NCBI GenBank assembly: GCA_021804315.1
Contig: JAJZHX010000001.1
Location: 1 to 18,384, forward strand
Source: a bacterium
GTDB lineage: Bacteria > Patescibacteriota > Saccharimonadia > Saccharimonadales > UBA4665
DNA length: 18,384 nucleotides
Direction of reading: 5' to 3'
A program made the position numbers and the translations under genes. Shown here in pieces: positions 13,554 through 18,384 of this stretch (position 1 is the stretch's first letter; every line of letters starts with the position of its first letter). A model generated the notes under the pieces. It was not told the DNA's origin. It saw nothing but the letters and a program-made list of their open reading frames with translations, and did not search any database.

Positions 13554-15437
13554 ATGACTAAAACCAAAAATAGCCTAACCCCTTTAGCGATAGTTGCTCT
13601 TGGTATAGTTTTTGGCGATATAGGTACCAGTCCACTTTATGCCCTGGAAGCTATCTTTGGTAAAGGTGGTCGAAATATAAAAATTAATCAAGAAAATGTT
13701 TACGGGATTATCTCGCTAGTTATTTGGCTGATAACTCTAGCAGTAACAATAAAATTCGTTAGTTTTATTATGCGAGCAGATAACCAAGGGGAGGGAGGCA
13801 TTATGGCTTTAGTTTCCTTGATTAAAGCCAAAGTTACTAAACATAAATGGTTGTTTATTTTTATCGGCCTGATTGGTGTGTCATTATTTTATGGAGACAG
13901 TCTAATAACACCAGCAATATCAGTGTTATCTGCAGTTCAGGGGTTACAAGTCATTGCCCCTAAACTAAGTAGCCTAGTCATACCGATAACAATTGCTATT
14001 TTATGTTTCTTATTCTTTATTCAAAAATATGGCACTCAGAGTATTGGTAGGTTTTTTGGACCAGTTATGTTTGTTTGGTTTAGCTCAATTGCCTTAGGCG
14101 GTCTTTATAGGATAATCGAGCATCCAGGTGTTTTAATTGCTCTATCGCCAATCACGGCCATAAGTTTTATCATACATCATGTCATAATATCTTTTCTTTC
14201 GTTAACAGGAGTAGTTTTAGCTATAACTGGTGCCGAAGCTTTATATGCTGATCTTGGCCATTTTGGTCGCATGCCAATAACTAAAGCCTGGATGTTTATT
14301 GTCTTTCCGGCACTCAGTCTTTGCTATATGGGAGAAGGTGCATTAATTCTTCACAACCAAACAATTACTTCTAACATTCTTGTTCAAGTTATGCCGTCGC
14401 AATTTAGAGTAGCTTTTGTAATATTAGCCGCTTTAGCAACTTTAATAGCTTCTCAATCAGTTATTTCCGGCACCTTTTCTTTAACTAGACAAGCAGTAAA
14501 ACTAGAATTTCTACCTAAAATGATAGTTAAACATACCTCAGACATAGAACCCGGCCAAGTTTATATGCCGTTTATTAATTATCTAGTTTTTATTTTAGTG
14601 ATTGCTTTGGTGGTTGGTTTTGGTTCATCGGTTGGTCTTTCGAATGCCTACGGAATGGCTGTCAGTGGCACCTTATTAGCAGATTCACTTCTATTTTTAG
14701 TAGTCCTTAAAGATATCTGGCACAAAAGCCTAATAAAAGTTCTACTAATAATCTTATTGTTCTTGCCAGTAGATATTTTATTTGTCTCATCTAACCTAGA
14801 AAAAGTCTTTCATGGCGGTATTTTTCCGTTATTAATTGGCATAATTGTTTTTTTAATCATTGATACCTGGACGAAAGGCGAGGGCATTATAGATAAAGAG
14901 CGTCAAAAAATAGAAGGTTCCTTAAAGCATTTTGTTAGTAGTTTAAAAACCATTGATCCATCAATAAAAAGAGTACCTGGGGAAGCAGTCTATATTGGTC
15001 ATCACCCGGATTTTGCCCCCTTAGCTTTAAGAGCAACAGTTAATGATTTACATGAACTACCTAAAAAAGTAGTGATTGTAACAGTTGTGCCCAGTTTATT
15101 AGCTCACGTACCTGAAGACCAAAGAGTTACGATAGATAAATTTGACGAACATCTGGGAATTATTCATTTAATACTTAATTATGGTTATCATGATTCAATT
15201 AATATCCCAAAGGCTCTGAAGAATTTAGATTCTAAAATCCCAGAGCTAGATTTTGATCCAAATGAGGTGGCCTATTTTATATCATCCAGTAAAGTGGTTA
15301 TTAGTAAAAGACATAATATGGCGTCATGGCGTAAATCACTATTCTTTTTCATGTATAAAAATGCCTTGAGCAGGAGCGATTACTATAAGCTACCAGTTAA
15401 ACAAACAGAAGAAATGCAAACTCCCATTATGCTTTAA
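13554..15437 (+). CDS. kup: KUP-family potassium uptake transporter
   Basis: A 627-residue membrane protein with about 12 helices in the first 440 residues and a C-terminal cytoplasmic domain. Diagnostic motifs are GDIGTSPLYA at 21-30, DNQGEGGIMAL at 76-86, FYGDSLITPAISVLSAVQGL after the third helix, TGAEALYADLGHFGRMPI in the middle, and the C-terminal VPGEAVYIGHHP. Length matches the family (about 620-630). Kup imports K+ with H+ and is often important when external potassium or pH is low. The gene is transcribed alone, from a -10 box 7 bp before the ATG, and ends two bases before the convergent peroxiredoxin gene. Confidence 0.96.
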   Translation: MTKTKNSLTPLAIVALGIVFGDIGTSPLYALEAIFGKGGRNIKINQENVYGIISLVIWLITLAVTIKFVSFIMRADNQGEGGIMALVSLIKAKVTKHKWLFIFIGLIGVSLFYGDSLITPAISVLSAVQGLQVIAPKLSSLVIPITIAILCFLFFIQKYGTQSIGRFFGPVMFVWFSSIALGGLYRIIEHPGVLIALSPITAISFIIHHVIISFLSLTGVVLAITGAEALYADLGHFGRMPITKAWMFIVFPALSLCYMGEGALILHNQTITSNILVQVMPSQFRVAFVILAALATLIASQSVISGTFSLTRQAVKLEFLPKMIVKHTSDIEPGQVYMPFINYLVFILVIALVVGFGSSVGLSNAYGMAVSGTLLADSLLFLVVLKDIWHKSLIKVLLIILLFLPVDILFVSSNLEKVFHGGIFPLLIGIIVFLIIDTWTKGEGIIDKERQKIEGSLKHFVSSLKTIDPSIKRVPGEAVYIGHHPDFAPLALRATVNDLHELPKKVVIVTVVPSLLAHVPEDQRVTIDKFDEHLGIIHLILNYGYHDSINIPKALKNLDSKIPELDFDPNEVAYFISSSKVVISKRHNMASWRKSLFFFMYKNALSRSDYYKLPVKQTEEMQTPIML

Positions 15438-15439
15438 TC

Positions 15440-15922
15440 TTATTTTTTAGCTTGAAGAGACTTTAAGTCATCGATTATGACTAAAGCATGATCTTTTGGA
15501 TCTACTCCTACATATTTTTTAACTATAAAACCATCCGGATCAATTATAAAAGTATTGCGTTGAGTGCCTAAGTATTGTCGCCCAGCAAACTTAAGTGGTT
15601 TCCATGAATCATAGGCTTCAATAACCTGATGATTTGGATCACTCAGTAAAGTAAATTCTAGTTGATGTTGCTCACTAAAATTCTTATGAGAAGTAACCGA
15701 GTCTTTGCTGATGCCCACTACTTCTGCGTTAGCTGTTTCAGCTATAATTTCGCGAGCATCACGAAAACTGCAAGCCTCTGTGGTACAACCAGGTGTCTTA
15801 TCTCTAGGATAAAAATAAAGAACTAGCCACTTACCATGATAATCTTTTAGTGATCTAAGCGTGTTAGTTTGATCGGCTAAACTAAAATCCGGAGCTGGCT
15901 TTTTTTCTTCAATTTCTTGCAT
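15440..15922 (-). CDS. bcp: Thiol peroxidase of the BCP/PrxQ peroxiredoxin type
   Basis: A 160-residue cytoplasmic peroxiredoxin that reduces hydrogen peroxide and organic peroxides with thioredoxin-type reductants. The active site is YPRDKTPGCTTEACSFRD, with peroxidatic C46 and a second cysteine C51 five residues later, as in atypical two-cysteine BCP proteins. Other motifs are the N-terminal APDFSL, VVGISKDS, and FTLLSDPN, and the chain ends with the usual TFIIDPDG strand and VDPKDH. Length is typical. An AAAGGA lies about 15 bp before the ATG, rather far for a ribosome-binding site. A TATAAT (minus strand, 15961-15956) is a possible -10 box. It is convergent with kup. Confidence 0.94.
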   Translation of the reverse strand: MQEIEEKKPAPDFSLADQTNTLRSLKDYHGKWLVLYFYPRDKTPGCTTEACSFRDAREIIAETANAEVVGISKDSVTSHKNFSEQHQLEFTLLSDPNHQVIEAYDSWKPLKFAGRQYLGTQRNTFIIDPDGFIVKKYVGVDPKDHALVIIDDLKSLQAKK

Positions 15923-16063
15923 ATATTTTTTAGTTATTCCTTTCTAGTTAAGTATATTATAAAGTCTAAAAATAACTATTCTTATAAAATTCTTTACTGT
16001 CATTAATGCTCAAAAATGCTTTTTTATAGCAATACTACCTAAATCTTTATACTTTTATCAATC

Positions 16064-16092
16064 AAGCTAAGTCCTACAGACGATAGCTTTTT
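16064..16092 (+). terminator. Weak terminator-like hairpin
   Basis: AAGCTA (16064-16069) pairs with TAGCTT (16084-16089) over a 14-nt loop and runs into TTTTT (16088-16092). The stem is short and AT-rich, and no gene ends close by on this strand, so the call is weak. Confidence 0.2.
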
Positions 16093-16311
16093 ATGTGTTA
16101 GCTTGCTTATTATCGCTTCCACTGCTTAAAAAGTTTAGCTTGAAATGTAAAAAGCTGTTCGAGCAGAGGTTAAATTTAACGATTCTAATTCCTGTTTAAA
16201 CTTGCCAATATTATCAAACTGGCTATACCGGAGTCAGTTTTCATTCTAACATCCAGATTAGCCCATTATTTAGCTGTTTAATAGACGTGCAGGACTATAA
16301 GGCTTAGTTGT

Positions 16312-16339
16312 TACAGCGTAGTAAGAGAAGTCAGAAACT
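16312..16339 (+). repeat. Cassette-boundary direct repeat, copy 1
   Basis: 28 bp beginning TACAGCGTAGTAAGAG and ending AAGTCAGAAACT, identical base for base to 17439-17466. It lies 69 bp before the Fic gene, outside its palindromic promoter. No inverted symmetry of note. Confidence 0.85.
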
Positions 16340-16353
16340 TAATTAAGGCTGAT

Positions 16354-16407
16354 TTGACAGTAAAACACCTTGCAAACTTTATAAAGTTTTGATAAGCTTA
16401 TAAAGTT
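16354..16407 (+). promoter_or_regulatory. Palindromic promoter/operator of the Fic gene
   Basis: TTGACA at 16354-16359 is a possible -35, with TATAAA at 16380-16385 at a poor spacing of 20. AAACTTTATAAAGTTT (16374-16389) is a perfect 16-bp palindrome and ATAAGCTTAT (16392-16401) a 10-bp one. TTATAAAGTT occurs twice in direct orientation (16379-16388 and 16398-16407), 19 bp apart, the second touching the ATG. The Fic protein has its own HTH domain, so this is a likely autoregulatory operator. Confidence 0.5.
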
Positions 16408-17328
16408 ATGAATTATATTAATCAACTTAGAGCAGTGCTGAGAGCTAGCGGTTGGACTCAAGAAGAACTTGCTAGTCAGCTAAAAGTATCATTTGTAACG
16501 CTAAATTCATGGATAAATAACAAGGCCGTACCAAGAAAGAAAGCGCTAGAAGCTATTCGCTTAATGTATTTCCAAGTTCTGGGTGCTGATAGTCTTGACA
16601 TAGGATACCTCGAAGAACTTAAAGAAAGAGTCGGGTCGTTAAAAATCAAGCTCTCTCAGATTACCGACAACAAGGAAGTACTTGACAATCTTATACTGCA
16701 TCTTACATATCATACAAACGTCATTGAAGGCAGTACTATGACTATAGACGATACAAAGGCTGTCCTCTTTGAGAATAAAATTCTTACCAACAGGACTCAA
16801 GTAGAGCAGCTAGAAGCCCGTAACCATAGGGCAGCTTTAATTTGGTTGCTAAGTGAGCTACAAAATAGCTCTTTCGTAATTAACAAAGATTTGATTCAAG
16901 GCTTACATTTACGACTTATGAACGGCATTATTGAAAATGCTGGCATATATCGTAATCACTCAGTGCGTATAATGGGTTCACATGTCGCGGTAGCTAACTA
17001 CTTAAGAATACCAGAGCTAATCAAGGAACTTTTAAATAAAATCGATACCGAATTTAGTGAAGAAGATATTATCAATCAACTCTCTGTTACACACGCAGTT
17101 TTTGAAAAAATACATCCATTCAGCGATGGGAATGGAAGAGTGGGTAGGTTGTTAATGCTAGCTCAAGCTATTAAAGCCGATATTGTACCACCTCTAGTCT
17201 TAAAAGAGCGTCGAGTAGCTTATTATAAGTATCTTGAAATTGCCCAAACTGATAACAACCCAGTTCCCCTACAAGCATTTATAGCGGAATCCATTATTTC
17301 CGCTAATAGAGTCCTTTTTACAAAATAG
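16408..17328 (+). CDS. Fic-domain protein with N-terminal XRE-type HTH
   Basis: A 306-residue protein. Residues 5-54 form a Cro/CI-like helix-turn-helix (SGWTQEELASQLKVSFVTLN and onward). The Fic domain covers about 95-300, with the canonical active site HPFSDGNGRVGR at 236-247, where H236 is the catalytic base for AMP (or other NMP) transfer to target hydroxyls. The inhibitory motif T103-x-x-x-E107-G108 (TNVIEG) precedes the Fic core, so self-inhibition is in cis, as in class II Fic proteins. Because toxin and inhibitor are in one chain, a separate antitoxin is not needed, and the HTH may make it repress its own palindromic promoter. It is bracketed by two identical 28-bp repeats, suggesting it moves or was inserted as a unit. 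Target unknown. Confidence 0.92.
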   Translation: MNYINQLRAVLRASGWTQEELASQLKVSFVTLNSWINNKAVPRKKALEAIRLMYFQVLGADSLDIGYLEELKERVGSLKIKLSQITDNKEVLDNLILHLTYHTNVIEGSTMTIDDTKAVLFENKILTNRTQVEQLEARNHRAALIWLLSELQNSSFVINKDLIQGLHLRLMNGIIENAGIYRNHSVRIMGSHVAVANYLRIPELIKELLNKIDTEFSEEDIINQLSVTHAVFEKIHPFSDGNGRVGRLLMLAQAIKADIVPPLVLKERRVAYYKYLEIAQTDNNPVPLQAFIAESIISANRVLFTK

Positions 17329-17438
17329 TGTGAACAGGATTAGAAATGATTTCAATCTGTTGGCAGTAAATGGCTTCAAAGGAACCAAAAATGTCAAAAC
17401 CAACTGAAAAGAGTATTAAATGCTAAATTCCTGCTAGG

Positions 17439-17466
17439 TACAGCGTAGTAAGAGAAGTCAGAAACT
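17439..17466 (+). repeat. Cassette-boundary direct repeat, copy 2
   Basis: 28 bp identical to 16312-16339. It is followed by CTA, which it shares with copy 3 but not with copy 1. It lies 110 bp after the Fic gene and 89 bp before the RHH antitoxin gene. Confidence 0.85.
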
Positions 17467-17503
17467 CTACCAAGAGTAATATATATAATAACACTAATAC
17501 ATA

Positions 17504-17532
17504 TTGATGATTTGATGCACGTATGCTATACT
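17504..17532 (+). promoter_or_regulatory. Promoter of the RHH/RelE toxin-antitoxin operon
   Basis: TTGATG at 17504-17509, a 17-bp spacer, and TATACT at 17527-17532 preceded by TG in the extended -10 position (17524-17525). The transcript should start near 17539, and AGGA at 17542-17545 then serves as ribosome-binding site before the ATG at 17556. The conventional layout contrasts with the leaderless neighbours. Confidence 0.6.
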
Positions 17533-17555
17533 AATAATGATAGGAAGAACTAATT

Positions 17556-17774
17556 ATGAGAACCACCATTACTATAAATGACAAAATTTACAAAGCTCTT
17601 AGGATAAGAGCAGCCGAAAGCGGAGAAACCGTGTCAAGGCTAGTAGAGGATGCTTTAAAGGAACAAGTTCTTGAAGACTTAGATGACCTACAAACTGTCA
17701 AACAACGTGAGAATGAAACAACTATAGACTTCAGAACATTTGTCAAAGAGCTTAAAGCTGATGGCTTATTATAA
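17556..17774 (+). CDS. Ribbon-helix-helix antitoxin
   Basis: A 72-residue protein. Residues 1-45 fit the MetJ/Arc/CopG ribbon-helix-helix fold: the strand MRTTITINDKIYKALRIRAA, then a helix-turn-helix of the type SGETVSRLVEDALKEQVLED. The acidic C-terminal part (46-72) would wrap the toxin. The fold binds operator DNA as a dimer and so also represses the operon. It overlaps the toxin gene by 14 bp, the usual antitoxin-first coupled order, and has a clear Shine-Dalgarno (AGGAAG). It lies between boundary-repeat copies 2 and 3. Confidence 0.87.
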   Translation: MRTTITINDKIYKALRIRAAESGETVSRLVEDALKEQVLEDLDDLQTVKQRENETTIDFRTFVKELKADGLL

Positions 17775-18030
17775 AGTCAAAGTTAAGAACTCTGCACAGA
17801 AAGAGATACGAAGACTGGCAAGCAGGGAGTTAAGGAACAAGATTGTCGATATTATCGATGGCTTATACAACAATCCCATACCTAACGACGCTAAAAAAAT
17901 CAAAGGTTCTAGTAATGTTTATCGTATACGACAAGGAAATTACAGAATAGTATATCAGGTTTATAAGAACGAATTGATTGTCATAGTTATAAGAATTCGT
18001 CATCGAAAAGATGCATACAAAGGCTTTTAG
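17761..18030 (+). CDS. RelE/ParE-superfamily toxin
   Basis: An 89-residue basic protein with the RelE/ParE fold: MAYYKVKVKNSAQKEIRRL (strand and helix 1), a second helix through IVDIIDGLYNNP, then KKIKG, YRIRQGNYRIVYQV and RIRHRKDAYKGF, the last being the characteristic C-terminal strand. RelE members cleave mRNA in the ribosome, while ParE members poison gyrase; the R-x-G-N-Y-R and HRK-x-x-Y pattern is closer to RelE-type proteins. The ATG at 17761 is chosen over an upstream TTG at 17740, because it sits at the family's normal N-terminus and gives the typical short overlap with the antitoxin. It ends 10 bp before the third boundary repeat. Confidence 0.88.
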   Translation: MAYYKVKVKNSAQKEIRRLASRELRNKIVDIIDGLYNNPIPNDAKKIKGSSNVYRIRQGNYRIVYQVYKNELIVIVIRIRHRKDAYKGF

Positions 18031-18040
18031 AACATTTTGA

Positions 18041-18064
18041 CGTAGTCCGATAAGTCAGAAACTC
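18041..18064 (+). repeat. Cassette-boundary direct repeat, degenerate copy 3
   Basis: Matches copies 1 and 2 at CGTAGT (18041-18046) and at AAGTCAGAAACT (18052-18063), with about five changed or shifted bases between. Like copy 2 it is followed by CTA, which here is the TAG stop of the minus-strand PIN gene. Confidence 0.65.
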
Positions 18065-18384
18065 TATGTTATTGGATTGTGAAGCCTTAAGCCTTCAATT
18101 TTAGAGAAATCTGAAATATTAGCTGTCCATAACTCAACATCATTTACTAGTGCTGTTGCAGCAATAACCGCGTCAGGAGTTTTTATTTTATGTTTTTGGC
18201 GCAAGTTTATAGTTTGTTGGGCGATATTGCTATCAATATATATTAATTCACCATTATCTAGCATTGTACTGATTGCTTTGACTTCATCTTTGGTTATCTC
18301 TTGAAAGCCGAGAGCCTCAATTTTAGTAATAATAGAAAAGATGGGAGCCACACTAGCTAAGTCGTTACTGTTCGAAATAACACC
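18064..18384 (-). CDS. PIN-domain (VapC-like) toxin, 5' end outside the window
   Basis: The frame is open to the right edge, giving 106 residues of an incomplete protein. A GTG at 18351 is not the likely start, because the frame continues past it without a stop. The conserved acidic residues of PIN nucleases are present apart from the first: E23 in SIITKIEALGF, D71 in TPDAVIAATALV and D92 in WTANISDFSKIEGL. The first Asp (usually in a D-T-N motif) would lie beyond the window. VapC toxins cut RNA, typically initiator tRNA or rRNA. A VapB-like antitoxin would be expected upstream, beyond 18384. Its stop codon overlaps boundary-repeat copy 3. Confidence 0.85.
   Translation of the reverse strand, partial: GVISNSNDLASVAPIFSIITKIEALGFQEITKDEVKAISTMLDNGELIYIDSNIAQQTINLRQKHKIKTPDAVIAATALVNDVELWTANISDFSKIEGLRLHNPIT

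Larger units (their letters stand above)
15923..16407. other. 485-bp stretch without an intact gene
   Basis: No convincing open reading frame. The part near 15956-15961 holds the likely bcp promoter. From about 16150 to 16340 the minus strand shows short protein-like but stop-broken peptides in shifting frames. One reads SQFDNIGKFKQELESLNL and onward before a TAA near 16140, which could be the remains of a decayed gene. A hairpin, AAACTG (16216-16221) with CAGTTT (16235-16240), lies within it. The 28-bp repeat (16312-16339) and the Fic promoter occupy the right end. The decayed-gene idea is only a possibility. Confidence 0.4.

Noticed and set aside
16312..18064. CRISPR array from the three repeats
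   Set aside because: Only three copies, spaced about 1.1 and 0.6 kb with genes between, and no cas genes.
16312..18064. Integron attC or XerC/D dif-like sites
   Set aside because: The 28-bp length is suggestive of dif, but the arms are not inverted repeats of each other. No GTTRRRY/RYYYAAC cores and no integrase are visible.

Overview
The window looks like a chromosome segment of a small-genome, low-GC bacterium. My best guess is the Candidate Phyla Radiation, most likely Saccharibacteria (TM7). TGA is used as a normal stop (for example ends of recX, tsaE, ymdB and the lipid kinase), which argues against code-4/25 lineages such as Mycoplasma or Gracilibacteria. TsaB is unusually short, genes are tightly packed and often overlap, and many promoters put the -10 box only 7-11 bp before the ATG, implying leaderless mRNAs. 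The lineage is an inference from style and gene content, not from a marker-gene search.

Layout. 1-4376 is a housekeeping block: the 3' end of recX, a convergent PRC-barrel gene, tsaE-tsaB (t6A tRNA modification), then rny-ymdB (RNase Y and its usual phosphoesterase neighbour), the latter behind a consensus promoter and a structured leader of about 190 nt. 4425-4627 holds two tRNA-Pro genes (UGG and CGG). 4886-9313 holds a dolichol/phytol-kinase-like membrane enzyme, a convergent P1B metal ATPase, a zinc-independent quinone-oxidoreductase-like enzyme, tRNA-His on the minus strand, a small membrane protein and a convergent msrA.

9383-13080 is the most interesting functional unit. A PadR repressor and a partner membrane protein are followed by a three-gene flavin redox operon: an exported FMN-binding protein with a covalent-flavinylation motif, ApbE (the FMN transferase that would load it) and a fusion of an NqrB/RnfD-like membrane domain with an FAD/NAD(P)H reductase domain. 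Together they make a plausible minimal route for moving electrons from cytoplasmic NAD(P)H across the membrane to an extracytoplasmic flavin. CTGATA half-sites lie in both the padR promoter and the redox promoter, suggesting one repressor controls both. MsrA and a BCP peroxiredoxin nearby give the area an oxidative-stress flavour.

13091-15922 holds an orphan 125-aa gene behind a strikingly palindromic promoter, a Kup potassium transporter and a convergent BCP peroxiredoxin.

15923-18384 is an accessory region: a 485-bp stretch without an intact gene, then a Fic AMP-transferase with its own HTH domain, a ribbon-helix-helix/RelE-type toxin-antitoxin pair, and a 5'-incomplete PIN-domain toxin. 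These units are separated by three copies of an approximately 28-bp direct repeat (two perfect, one degenerate), which suggests modular gain and loss of toxin cassettes.
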